Source: Eubacteriales bacterium OttesenSCG-928-N13 (lineage in GTDB: Bacteria; Bacillota; Clostridia; Christensenellales; Aristaeellaceae). Taken from it: a stretch of 33,257 nt of DNA. Below are positions 9,091 to 16,338 of the stretch, piece after piece (positions within the stretch are counted from its first letter, which is position 1; each line of letters starts with the position of its first letter). The translations under genes were made by a program, and so were the position numbers. The DNA lies in contig JAJDGF010000006.1 in NCBI GenBank assembly GCA_030265545.1, forward strand, positions 1 to 33,257. Direction: 5' to 3'. Below the pieces are notes generated by a model. That model had not been told where the DNA came from. It did no database searches and saw only the letters and a program-made list of their open reading frames with translations.

Positions 9091-10143
9091 TCAATCGGTG
9101 CCGAAGGTGTAGCAGGTGGTGGTGTCGTATTTTTCGCCCGCTAGCAGCACGCAGGATTCGAAATTGTTGTGGTTCACCGAATCGGGGAACAGCTGGGTTT
9201 CAAGGCACAACCCATCGCGCTTCTCGTAGGGGCGCTTTTTCCCTATGAAGGATCCATTCAGGCCATTGCCAATGTACAGCTGCACGCCCGGCTGGTCGGT
9301 TTCAACGGTCATATCGATCCCGGTCTTATCGCCCTTGAGCTTCACGATCTCGCGATAGCCGCTGCCGTTCAGGGCGAAGTTATGATCGTAGCCGCCACCG
9401 AATGTAAGCTGCTCGTCGCTCGATTCCAGCACCAACCCCTCCGCGATGCGCGTCATCTTGCGCAGATCAAACGGGGTGCCAGTCACGTCTCGCAATTCGC
9501 CAGTCGGGATGCAGAATTCATCCACCACCGTCAGGCGATCGGCATCGATCTGAATCTCATGATCCACGATGCTGCCGCTGTCCTCGCCGTTCAGATTGAA
9601 ATAGGCGTGGTTGGTCAGGTTGCACAGCGTGTCCTTGTCGGACGTGGCTTCATAATGGATGGACAGCGCGTTGCGCTCGCTCCAGGTATAGGTGACGCGC
9701 ACCTCAAGCGTGCCCGGATAGTTCTCCTCGCCGTCCGGGCTGACATAGCTCAGCATCAGGCTGTTTGTCAGCTTGTCCATCTTGACACTCCACAGCTTGC
9801 GATCAAACCCGACGTTGCCGCCGTGCAGATGCTGGCCATTGCTATTCTTCGCCAGATATAGCGGCTGCCCGTTCAGAATGGCCACGCCATTGCCGATGCG
9901 GTTGCCTACGCGCCCAATTAGCGCACCCAGATAGCCGTTGTTGTGGGGCGCATAGCCGGACACATCATTGGCGCCCAGCAGCACATCCACCAGCTTGCCG
10001 TCCCGACCGGGTACATGGATGGATGTAATGATGCCGCCATAATTGGTGATGGAAACCCATGCGCCGCTCCCATTCTTCAGGATATACAGGTCTGCTTTTT
10101 CGCCGGTATGCAGCTGGCCAAAAGGCTTCTTCTCTATGCTCAT
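9091..10143 (-). CDS. galM: Aldose 1-epimerase (mutarotase)
   Basis: Interconverts alpha and beta anomers of hexoses, mainly in galactose use. 350 aa. The catalytic histidines of the family are His107 in QHLHGG and His179 in TNHAYFNL; the base glutamate is in the C-terminal LCLETQLFPD motif. The ATG at 10143 is preferred over an upstream GTG at 10152 because AAGGAGT (10151-10157) is spaced seven bases from the ATG and would overlap the GTG. It is the only minus-strand gene in the window and has its own promoter. No other galactose gene is adjacent, so the physiological sugar is unknown. Confidence 0.94.
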   Translation of the reverse strand: MSIEKKPFGQLHTGEKADLYILKNGSGAWVSITNYGGIITSIHVPGRDGKLVDVLLGANDVSGYAPHNNGYLGALIGRVGNRIGNGVAILNGQPLYLAKNSNGQHLHGGNVGFDRKLWSVKMDKLTNSLMLSYVSPDGEENYPGTLEVRVTYTWSERNALSIHYEATSDKDTLCNLTNHAYFNLNGEDSGSIVDHEIQIDADRLTVVDEFCIPTGELRDVTGTPFDLRKMTRIAEGLVLESSDEQLTFGGGYDHNFALNGSGYREIVKLKGDKTGIDMTVETDQPGVQLYIGNGLNGSFIGKKRPYEKRDGLCLETQLFPDSVNHNNFESCVLLAGEKYDTTTCYTFGTD

Positions 10144-10182
10144 TGCGCACACTCCTTAACAAATAATGTATATTCATTTAAT

Positions 10183-10211
10183 ACTATAACATCACATTCC
10201 TGTTGCGTCAA
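10183..10211 (-). promoter_or_regulatory. Sigma-A type promoter for galM
   Basis: Read on the minus strand, TTGACG (plus-strand 10206-10211) is followed by a 17-base spacer and TATAGT (plus-strand 10183-10188). Transcription would start about 35 bases before the galM ATG. Confidence 0.75.
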
Positions 10212-10288
10212 GGATCAATATGGGATTTTATGGATGCAATCCGAAGCGAATATAACATCGGAAATCAAACGATGTCAATTGTTTTTAC

Positions 10289-10317
10289 TTGACATGCTGA
10301 GCGAAAACGCGTATACT
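10289..10317 (+). promoter_or_regulatory. Sigma-A type promoter for the ylxM-ffh operon
   Basis: A consensus -35 box TTGACA (10289-10294) is followed by a 17-base spacer and the -10 box TATACT (10312-10317). It is about 45 bases before the ylxM start and points away from galM. It is one of the best matches to the housekeeping consensus in the window. Confidence 0.85.
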
Positions 10318-10362
10318 GTTTCAGGTGGACAGGAATCGAAGCCCGGATTGGAGGCGCGCGCA

Positions 10363-10713
10363 TTGGAACGAAGAAACGATATGAATCTGCTTTTGGACTT
10401 TTATGGCGGGCTGCTGAACGATTCGAGCATGAAGATGTGCAGCATGTACTACGGCGAGGATATGACGCTGGCCGAGATCGCAGAGCTGATGGGCGTCACG
10501 CGCCAGGCGGTGCACGGCGTGGTGCGCCGCACCGAGGATAAGCTGCTGAACTACGAAAGCAAGCTGCATCTCATTGATAAAAGCCGCAAGATTCGGCGCG
10601 AGATCAACGCAGTCACGCAGAGTCTAGAGCGCGTGGAGGCATCGACCGAGACCAAACAGGCACTTGCTCAGGCGATCGAATCGCTGGGCAGAATCGAATG
10701 GATTGAGGAGTAA
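10363..10713 (+). CDS. ylxM: YlxM family DNA-binding protein, SRP-operon partner
   Basis: Small helix-turn-helix protein (116 aa) of the YlxM/p13 family, which sits beside ffh in most Firmicutes and is thought to modulate the signal recognition particle. Recognisable parts are MNLLLDFYGGLL near the start and the HTH with LAEIAELMGVTRQAVHGVVRR. The TTG at 10363 is chosen because GGAGG at 10350-10354 is eight bases upstream and the resulting N-terminus (MERRNDMNLL) matches the family. The far upstream in-frame extension runs through the promoter and is not coding. The C-terminal part is helical. ffh follows after 3 bases. Confidence 0.9.
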   Translation: MERRNDMNLLLDFYGGLLNDSSMKMCSMYYGEDMTLAEIAELMGVTRQAVHGVVRRTEDKLLNYESKLHLIDKSRKIRREINAVTQSLERVEASTETKQALAQAIESLGRIEWIEE

Positions 10714-10716
10714 CAC

Positions 10717-12060
10717 ATGGCATTTGAAGGCCTTACCGATAAACTGCAACAAGCATTTAAAAAGCTCAGCAGCAAGGGCAAACTGAATGAACAGGACGTC
10801 AAAACGGCGATGCGCGAGGTGCGCATGGCGCTGCTCGAAGCAGATGTCAACTTCCTGGTTGTCAAGAATTTTGTAAATCGCGTGTCCGAAAAGGCGATTG
10901 GCGCGGACATTTTGTCCAGCCTCACCGCCGGGCAGCAGGTCATCAAGATCGTCAACGAGGAGCTGACTGAGCTGATGGGCGGCGCGAATGCCAAGCTGAC
11001 CCATTCGTCCTCCGCACCCACAATTTATATGCTGTGCGGCCTGCAGGGCGCGGGCAAAACCACCATGGCGGGCAAGCTGGGCGGCATGCTGCTCAAGCAG
11101 GGCAAAAAGCCGCTGCTGGTGGCGTGCGACGTGTATCGTCCGGCTGCCATCAAGCAGCTGCAGGTGGTGGGCGAATCGGTGCATGTTGAGGTGTTCGAGC
11201 GCGGACAGGGAAATCCGGTGCAGATCGCCAAAGAGGCGATCGAGCATGCCAGATATTATGGCAAGGATCCCGTCATCATCGATACCGCAGGTCGGCTGCA
11301 CATCGATGAGGCGCTGATGGAGGAGCTTCGGCAGGTCAAGGCCACCGTGAAGCCGCAGGAGATCCTGCTGGTGGTGGACGCGATGACGGGCCAGGACGCG
11401 GTCAACGTGGCCGAGACATTCAACAAAAACCTGGGCGTGGACGGCGTGATTTTGACCAAGCTGGATGGCGACACCCGCGGCGGCGCGGCCATCTCGGTCA
11501 AGGCCGTGACCGGCAAGCCCATCAAATTCGCGGGCGTGGGCGAGAAGCTGACCGACATTGAACCCTTCTACCCCGACCGCATGGCATCGCGCATCCTGGG
11601 CATGGGCGATGTGCTGAGCCTCATCGAAAAGGCGCAGGACTCCATGGACGAGAAGGCAGCGGGCGAGCTGATCAGCAAGGTCAAGACCCAGAATTTCACG
11701 CTGGATGACTACATGGATCAGATGGGGCAGATGCAGAAAATGGGCTCGGTGTCCGATCTGCTCAAGATGATCCCGGGCATGGGCTCCAAGATGCAAAATG
11801 TCGAGATCGACGAGGATCAGGTCAAGAAATCGCAGGACAAATCGATCGCCATCATCCGCTCCATGACCAAGATGGAGCGCCGCAATCCCGACATCCTGAA
11901 CGCATCCAGGCGCCGCAGAATCGCGGCCGGTTCGGGCACGCAGGTGCAGGATGTGAACCTGCTGATCAAGCAATTCGATCAAGCGCGCCAGATGATGAAA
12001 CAGATGATCGGCGGCGACCGCAAGGGTCGCATGAAGATGCCGTTCGGGTTCGGACGATAA
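10717..12060 (+). CDS. ffh: Signal recognition particle protein Ffh (SRP54)
   Basis: SRP GTPase that binds 4.5S/6S RNA and signal peptides and delivers ribosomes to FtsY. N domain about residues 1-90. The G domain has GLQGAGKTT from residue 108 (Lys114), DTAGR from 189 and TKLDGD from 247. The methionine-rich M domain, about 300-447, contains [12 protein letters not shown] and the RNA-binding [11 protein letters not shown] stretch. 447 aa is normal. The ftsY partner is not in the window. The next ORF, rpsP, follows after a short AT-richer gap with a strong ribosome site. Confidence 0.97.
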   Translation: MAFEGLTDKLQQAFKKLSSKGKLNEQDVKTAMREVRMALLEADVNFLVVKNFVNRVSEKAIGADILSSLTAGQQVIKIVNEELTELMGGANAKLTHSSSAPTIYMLCGLQGAGKTTMAGKLGGMLLKQGKKPLLVACDVYRPAAIKQLQVVGESVHVEVFERGQGNPVQIAKEAIEHARYYGKDPVIIDTAGRLHIDEALMEELRQVKATVKPQEILLVVDAMTGQDAVNVAETFNKNLGVDGVILTKLDGDTRGGAAISVKAVTGKPIKFAGVGEKLTDIEPFYPDRMASRILGMGDVLSLIEKAQDSMDEKAAGELISKVKTQNFTLDDYMDQMGQMQKMGSVSDLLKMIPGMGSKMQNVEIDEDQVKKSQDKSIAIIRSMTKMERRNPDILNASRRRRIAAGSGTQVQDVNLLIKQFDQARQMMKQMIGGDRKGRMKMPFGFGR

Positions 12061-12127
12061 AAGATATCACCACGCAAAGCGTGTGCTGCATATAATCTAT
12101 CTACACAGTATTAGGAGGAAACAACAC

Positions 12128-12367
12128 ATGGTTAAGATCCGTCTCAAGAGAATGGGCATGAAGAAGAAGCCGTTTTACCGCATCGTGGTGACCGACGAGC
12201 GTAGCCCGCGCGATGGTCGCTTCATCGAGGAAATCGGCTATTATAACCCGCTGACCGAGCCCGCCTTGATCAAGGTGGACGAAGAGCGTGCAAAGTATTG
12301 GCTGGGCGTTGGCGCGCAACCGACCGACACCACCCGCGCATTGCTGAAGAAGGCGGGAGCGCTCTAA
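12128..12367 (+). CDS. rpsP: Small ribosomal subunit protein bS16
   Basis: Ribosomal protein S16, 79 aa, needed for 30S assembly. It starts [21 protein letters not shown], the conserved N-terminus of the family, and contains [19 protein letters not shown]. The ATG at 12128 has AGGAGG at 12113-12118; the longer in-frame extension to 12083 covers the ribosome site and is rejected. The order ffh-rpsP-khpA-rimM-trmD-rplS is the classic bacterial ribosome maturation cluster. Confidence 0.97.
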   Translation: MVKIRLKRMGMKKKPFYRIVVTDERSPRDGRFIEEIGYYNPLTEPALIKVDEERAKYWLGVGAQPTDTTRALLKKAGAL

Positions 12368-12386
12368 GATCGGCGGAGGAAACGAT

Positions 12387-12620
12387 ATGAATATGGTAGA
12401 ATTGGTCAAATACATCGCGCAGTCATTGGTGGAGCATCCGGATGCCATCGATGTGCGTGAGGTGGATGGCGCGGATTCGATCACCATCGAATTGCGCGTC
12501 GCACCCGAGGACATGGGCAAAGTCATCGGCAAGCAGGGACGCATCGCCAAATCCATCCGCACGGTGGTGAAGGCCGCGACCCTCAAGGATGACAAACCCG
12601 TGTTCGTGGAGATCATCTGA
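12387..12620 (+). CDS. khpA: KH domain RNA-binding protein KhpA
   Basis: 77 aa single KH domain protein (YlqC family). The RNA-binding GxxG loop is Gly48-Lys-Gln-Gly51 in GKVIGKQGR. In Firmicutes KhpA works with KhpB/Jag in RNA binding and cell division or elongation control. It lies between rpsP and rimM as usual, with a GGAGGAAA-type ribosome site upstream. The KhpB partner is not visible here. Confidence 0.94.
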   Translation: MNMVELVKYIAQSLVEHPDAIDVREVDGADSITIELRVAPEDMGKVIGKQGRIAKSIRTVVKAATLKDDKPVFVEII

Positions 12621-12621
12621 T

Positions 12622-13149
12622 ATGCTGTCGCCCTATTTGGTGATCGGCGAAATACTCAAGCCGCAAGGCATCAAGGGCGAGCTGAAGGTTCGCCCTATTA
12701 CTTGTGATCCGGAACGGTTCGAGGGGCTTAGCAGCCTGTTTTTCATGAAGGATGAGCAGCCCGTATTGCGCAAGATCCGCGTGACGCGCATCGATAGGGA
12801 TGCAGTCTATATGATGTTTGATGGCGTGAAGGACCGCAACGCGGCGGAGCTGCTGCGCGGCGAGCTGCTGTATGTGGATCGCGCGAACGCCATCAAGCTG
12901 CCCAAGAATGCTGAGTTCATCTGTGATTTGATCGGCTGCGTGGCGCAGGACGATGATGGGCGCGAGCTGGGCACGCTGGTGGATGTGCTGCAGCCGGGTG
13001 GCAACGATGTATACGTGCTCAAGGGGCCGCTGGGCGAGGTGCTGGTGCCCGCGCTCAAGACCGTGGTGCTCAGTGTGGACGTGAAGGAAAAGCGCATGCT
13101 GCTCAGCGCGAAGCGTCTGGCAGAGGTGGCGGTATTCAATGAAGATTAA
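12622..13149 (+). CDS. rimM: Ribosome maturation factor RimM
   Basis: 30S assembly factor that binds uS19. 175 aa from the ATG at 12622, one base after the khpA stop; an in-frame extension into khpA is rejected. The N-terminal RimM domain begins YLVIGEILKPQGIKGELKV. The C-terminal PRC-barrel domain includes GCVAQDDDGRELGTLVDVLQPGGNDVYVL in two adjoining parts and LVPALKTVVLSVD. It overlaps trmD by 11 bases, so translation is probably coupled. Confidence 0.95.
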   Translation: MLSPYLVIGEILKPQGIKGELKVRPITCDPERFEGLSSLFFMKDEQPVLRKIRVTRIDRDAVYMMFDGVKDRNAAELLRGELLYVDRANAIKLPKNAEFICDLIGCVAQDDDGRELGTLVDVLQPGGNDVYVLKGPLGEVLVPALKTVVLSVDVKEKRMLLSAKRLAEVAVFNED

Positions 13150-13816
13150 GGTGCTTACCATCTTCCCGGAGATGCTCAGGCCGGTGCTGTCCCAAAGCAT
13201 TTTGGGGCGCGCGATCGATGCCGGGCAGATCGAGGTGGAGCTGATCGACATCCGCAGCTATTCCCTGAACAAGCACAAAAACACCGACGATTATCCGTTC
13301 GGTGGCGGCGCGGGCATGGTGATGCTGGCGCAGCCCATCGTGGACGCGATGGAGGCGAACACGGGAGAAATCGCCAATCGGCGGCGGATCTATCTGTCGC
13401 CGCGCGGACGCACGCTGAACCAACGGGTCGTGGAGGAGCTGGCCGAATACGACGAGCTGGTGCTGCTGTGCGGCCACTATGAGGGCGTGGATCAGCGCGC
13501 GATCGATCTTGTGATCGATGAGGAATTGTCCATCGGCGACTATGTGTTGACCGGTGGCGAGCTGGGCGCGCTGGTTGTGATCGATGCGGTGGCGCGGCTG
13601 CTGCCTGGGGTGCTGGGCAGCGACCAGTCGAGCGTGGATGAGAGCTTTTCATCTGGCATGCTCGAATACCCGCATTACACCCGTCCGAGGGAGTATCGCG
13701 CGTTGAGCGTGCCCGAGGTGCTCCTCAACGGCAACCATGCAGAGATCGACAAATGGCGGCATGAACAGGCATTGTTGATTACGCGCGAGCGCAGGCCGGA
13801 TTTATTGGACAAGTGA
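13139..13816 (+). CDS. trmD: tRNA (guanine-37-N1)-methyltransferase
   Basis: SPOUT-class enzyme that makes m1G37 and prevents frameshifting; 225 aa. Recognisable motifs are MKIKVLTIFPEM, the FGGGAGMVM loop, LLCGHYEGVDQR, and the SAM-binding trefoil knot with SIGDYVLTGGE (Asp134-Glu141). The C-terminal PHYTRP and NGNHAEI motifs are also intact. At the position of the E. coli catalytic Asp169 (EDSF) this protein reads Asp167-Glu168-Ser-Phe, so the aligned acid is Glu with an Asp just before it. That may be normal in this lineage. Its start lies inside the end of rimM. Confidence 0.95.
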   Translation: MKIKVLTIFPEMLRPVLSQSILGRAIDAGQIEVELIDIRSYSLNKHKNTDDYPFGGGAGMVMLAQPIVDAMEANTGEIANRRRIYLSPRGRTLNQRVVEELAEYDELVLLCGHYEGVDQRAIDLVIDEELSIGDYVLTGGELGALVVIDAVARLLPGVLGSDQSSVDESFSSGMLEYPHYTRPREYRALSVPEVLLNGNHAEIDKWRHEQALLITRERRPDLLDK

Positions 13817-13849
13817 CCATATATTGCTGGAAGTTAACAAAATCAGTAC

Positions 13850-13879
13850 TTGCCAAGCATGTTTTGGCTGTGGTATAAT
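13850..13879 (+). promoter_or_regulatory. Extended -10 promoter for rplS
   Basis: TTGCCA (13850-13855), an 18-base spacer, then TATAAT (13874-13879) preceded by TGG, an extended -10 element. It lies in the 138-base gap between trmD and rplS, so L19 can be made independently of the upstream operon. The expected start is near 13886. Confidence 0.8.
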
Positions 13880-13910
13880 AATCTTTGTGAAATTGGGCGG
13901 TCCGCTGTCA

Positions 13911-13952
13911 GGGGGTCTGGCATGAACGTCTTAGAGGAAAGGAGGACATCCC
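13911..13952 (+). promoter_or_regulatory. Possible structured leader covering the rplS ribosome binding site
   Basis: GGG at 13911-13913 can pair with CCC at 13950-13952, and GTCT at 13915-13918 with GGAC at 13944-13947. The second helix includes part of the ribosome site AAAGGAGG (13938-13945). Ribosomal protein leaders that repress their own translation are common in Firmicutes, and L19 leaders are known, but I could not match this one to a known motif from memory. Pairing is short and has one G-T pair and a small internal loop. Confidence 0.35.
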
Positions 13953-13954
13953 AA

Positions 13955-14296
13955 ATGAATGAGATTATCCGTTCCATCGAGGACGCTCAGTTGCGTTCCG
14001 ATATCCCCAAGTTCCGCATCGGCGACAGCGTTCGCGTGCAGGTGAAGGTCGTTGAAGGTACGCGTGAGCGCCTCCAGGCTTTCGAGGGCGTGGTCATCGC
14101 CAGGAGAAATGGTTCCGCGCGTGAAACGTTCACCGTGCGCCGTTCTTCCTATGGTGTGGGCGTGGAGCGTACGTTCCCGCTGCATTCTCCGCGCGTGGAC
14201 TCGATCACCGTGATCCGTCGCGGCAAGGTCAGGCGCGCCAAGCTGTACTATCTGCGTGAGCGTAGCGGCAAGGCTGCCAAGGTCAAAGAGAGATAA
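13955..14296 (+). CDS. rplS: Large ribosomal subunit protein bL19
   Basis: Ribosomal protein L19, 113 aa, located at the 30S-50S interface. The family sequence is clear: [50 protein letters not shown] in adjoining parts, and [17 protein letters not shown]. The ATG at 13955 is chosen for AAAGGAGG nine bases upstream and for matching the family N-terminus; the longer in-frame extension includes promoter and leader. The gene has its own promoter and is followed by a terminator. Confidence 0.97.
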   Translation: MNEIIRSIEDAQLRSDIPKFRIGDSVRVQVKVVEGTRERLQAFEGVVIARRNGSARETFTVRRSSYGVGVERTFPLHSPRVDSITVIRRGKVRRAKLYYLRERSGKAAKVKER

Positions 14297-14305
14297 ATCA
14301 TCAAA

Positions 14306-14334
14306 CAAAGCCGCATCTGCGGCTTTTGTTTTTG
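14306..14334 (+). terminator. Rho-independent terminator after rplS
   Basis: GCCGC at 14310-14314 pairs with GCGGC at 14319-14323 around a four-base loop, with A-T pairs extending the stem outward. A T-rich run (TTTTGTTTTTG, 14324-14334) follows. It ends 17 bases before rbgA, so rbgA depends on read-through or an unseen promoter. Confidence 0.85.
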
Positions 14335-14351
14335 TGTGTGGGGTGAATCAG

Positions 14352-15203
14352 ATGCCCGATATCAATTGGTATCCCGGTCATATGGCCAAATCCCGCCGTC
14401 TGCTGCTGGGGCAGCTGAAGGCGGTGGATGCGGTGGTGGAGCTGTGCGATGCGCGCGCACCCATCGCCACCAGGAACCCGGATCTGAACGCCATGCTGGC
14501 GGGCAAGAACCGCGTGCTGGTGCTGAATAAAGCGGATCTCGCGAGCGACAATGAGACCCAGCGCTGGCTCGCGTATTTCAAGGCGAATGGGCAGCCGGCG
14601 CTCAAGTTCAATTCAAACGGCGGCAACACCAAGCAGGTGCTGTCCGCGATTGAGCAAGCCACAAAGCAGGTGGTCGATCGCATGAAGGCGCGCGGCGTGA
14701 ACAAGACGGTGCGGCTGATGGTGGTGGGCATCCCGAATGTTGGGAAGTCCAGTTTCATCAACCGATTGTATGGCTCTGCCATCGCCAAGGCGTCCGATCG
14801 TCCGGGTGTGACGCGTTCCAATCAGTGGGTCAAGGTGAGCACCTATCTGGAGCTGCTGGATACCCCCGGCATGCTCTGGCCAAAGCTGGAGAACCAAAGA
14901 TATGCGCAGATATTGGCCTATCTCGGGTCCATCCGCGACCAGATCATGGATTCGGAGACGCTGGCGGCCGAGCTGCTCGAGTTGCTGCTGGAGCTTAATC
15001 CTGAGGCCACCAAGGCACGCTATAAGCTGCCCGACGATCTGGACGAGCAAGAACCCGAGCTGCTGCTGGAAGCCGCCTGCAAGGGGCGTGGATGGCTGCT
15101 GAGCGGTGGTCGATATGATACCGACCGCGCGGCGGGCGTGATTTTGGATGAATTTCGCGGTGGCAAGATCGGCAAATACACACTCGAACCCTGCAAAAAG
15201 TAG
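14352..15203 (+). CDS. rbgA: Ribosome biogenesis GTPase RbgA (YlqF)
   Basis: Circularly permuted GTPase for late 50S assembly, essential in Bacillus. 283 aa. N-terminal INWYPGHMAKSRR is the family signature. Permuted motifs: G4 NKAD at residues 59-62, G1 GIPNVGKS at 126-133, G3 DTPG at 170-173. The C-terminal region of about 215-283 is the ANTAR-like helical RNA-binding domain. The ATG at 14352 replaces a longer in-frame reading that starts inside rplS. In many Firmicutes lepB sits between rplS and this gene; it is absent here. Confidence 0.95.
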   Translation: MPDINWYPGHMAKSRRLLLGQLKAVDAVVELCDARAPIATRNPDLNAMLAGKNRVLVLNKADLASDNETQRWLAYFKANGQPALKFNSNGGNTKQVLSAIEQATKQVVDRMKARGVNKTVRLMVVGIPNVGKSSFINRLYGSAIAKASDRPGVTRSNQWVKVSTYLELLDTPGMLWPKLENQRYAQILAYLGSIRDQIMDSETLAAELLELLLELNPEATKARYKLPDDLDEQEPELLLEAACKGRGWLLSGGRYDTDRAAGVILDEFRGGKIGKYTLEPCKK

Positions 15204-15225
15204 GGCATATAAAAGGAGCCAACAG

Positions 15226-15858
15226 ATGGCAAGAGAGACGGCAGGGGACAAGCTGATCCGCATGACCGAGCACGAACGCGTGCTGTGGGCGCAGGGGCTT
15301 AGCGTGGCCGGAATCGATGAGGTGGGTCGTGGGCCGCTAGCGGGGCCCGTCACGTCCGCCTGCATTGTGGTGCCCGAAAACATGATGCCGCTGGGCGTGG
15401 ACGATTCAAAGAAGCTATCAGAGAAGAAGCGCGAGCTGCTCTATGAGCAGCTGATGGGGGCGGCCAGCTATGTTCGCGTCGCGTCCGTTCCACCGGACGA
15501 GATCGACCAGATCAACATCCTGAACGCCACGAAAAAGACCATGCAGCAGGCAGCCGAGGGTGCGATTGGTGCGCATTTCTTGATCGATGCGGTGGAGGGG
15601 CTTACATTGCCCGGGGCGTCCACCTCTTTGATCCATGGCGACGCGATCAGTTACATGATCGCGGCGGCGTCCATCATCGCCAAGGTGACGCGCGACCGAT
15701 ATATGGCGGAGCTGCATGCGCGCTATCCGATGTACAATTTCCTGCGCAATAAAGGCTATGGCACGAGCGAGCACATCTGTGCATTGCGAGAATATGGACC
15801 CTGCGCGGCGCATCGATTGAGCTTCATCGGCAAGATCATGGCGGGGACGAACCGATGA
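15226..15858 (+). CDS. rnhB: Ribonuclease HII
   Basis: Cleaves RNA in RNA-DNA hybrids and single ribonucleotides in DNA. 210 aa from the ATG at 15226, with AAAAGGAG upstream. The four metal-binding acids of type 2 RNase H are visible: Asp31 and Glu32 in GIDEVGRGPLAGP, Asp121 in LIDAVEG and Asp139 in HGDA. The 18-residue spacing of the last two matches E. coli. DDSKKLSEKKRE and ASIIAKVTRD are further family signatures. Its stop overlaps yraN (ATGA). Confidence 0.96.
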   Translation: MARETAGDKLIRMTEHERVLWAQGLSVAGIDEVGRGPLAGPVTSACIVVPENMMPLGVDDSKKLSEKKRELLYEQLMGAASYVRVASVPPDEIDQINILNATKKTMQQAAEGAIGAHFLIDAVEGLTLPGASTSLIHGDAISYMIAAASIIAKVTRDRYMAELHARYPMYNFLRNKGYGTSEHICALREYGPCAAHRLSFIGKIMAGTNR

Positions 15859-16205
15859 ATTTGAGGCGAAGCGGAACCAGCTGGGAGCGCGTGGCGGAGG
15901 AATACCTGCTGGCGCGCGGGGCGAAGCTGCTCGAGCGCAACTATCGCGCGCTGGGCGGCGAGATTGACCTGATCATGAAGATGGATGGGGCGACTGTGTT
16001 TATTGAGGTGAAGCAGCGCGCCACCACCCAACACGGCACGCCGGGCGAAGCGGTGAATCGCGCCAAACAGACCCGCATCAGCCGCGCGGCGCTGATGTAT
16101 TTGAAGCAGAACAAACTGTTAGACAGCAAGGTTCGCTTCGATGTGGTGGAGATACTTGACGGCGAGGTGCGCCATATCAAGTCCGCGTTTCTGTATCGCG
16201 CATGA
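15855..16205 (+). CDS. yraN: YraN family putative endonuclease (UPF0102)
   Basis: 116 aa protein of the YraN family, predicted to have a PD-(D/E)XK nuclease fold resembling Holliday junction resolvases. The candidate catalytic residues are Asp38 in GGEIDLI and Glu51 and Lys53 in FIEVKQR. It is normally found between rnhB and comM/dprA. Here it ends the rnhB pair, and the next gene is the large glycosyltransferase with its own promoter. The activity of the family is not well established. Confidence 0.92.
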   Translation: MNLRRSGTSWERVAEEYLLARGAKLLERNYRALGGEIDLIMKMDGATVFIEVKQRATTQHGTPGEAVNRAKQTRISRAALMYLKQNKLLDSKVRFDVVEILDGEVRHIKSAFLYRA

Positions 16206-16231
16206 CGATGCTGCGAACGGCGTCGAATCCT

Positions 16232-16251
16232 GTCATGCAAAAAAACATGAC
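16232..16251 (+). repeat. Small perfect hairpin after yraN
   Basis: GTCATG (16232-16237) and CATGAC (16246-16251) form a six-pair stem around an A-rich eight-base loop. There is no T run after it, so it is not a standard terminator. It may be only a weak pause or a chance palindrome. Confidence 0.35.
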
Positions 16252-16264
16252 TATAAAGAAGGAA

Positions 16265-16294
16265 TTTTCCGGCATGGTGTGGAAATGCTATAAT
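16265..16294 (+). promoter_or_regulatory. Extended -10 promoter for the large glycosyltransferase gene
   Basis: TATAAT at 16289-16294 is preceded by TGC, an extended -10 element. The -35 region is poor (TTTTCC at 16265-16270, 18-base spacer). It lies 44 bases before the ATG at 16339, so the large membrane gene can be expressed apart from rnhB-yraN. Confidence 0.65.
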
Positions 16295-16338
16295 TCGGAA
16301 GTTCGCCATGCTTTGATGAATAGAAAGCGATTGCATTG

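Noticed and set aside
9943-10362. N-terminal extension of the ylxM frame
   Set aside because: It runs through galM antisense sequence and through the TTGACA/TATACT promoter; the TTG at 10363 with GGAGG fits the family start.
10624-11982. Minus-strand open frame of 452 codons opposite ffh
   Set aside because: Antisense to an intact ffh; His- and Leu-rich shadow translation with no motif.
12071-12096. Hairpin CACGC-AAA-GCGTG and a TATAAT box before rpsP
   Set aside because: The stem has only five pairs and no T run, and TATAAT at 12091 lacks a usable -35 or extended -10 element, so neither a terminator nor a promoter can be supported.
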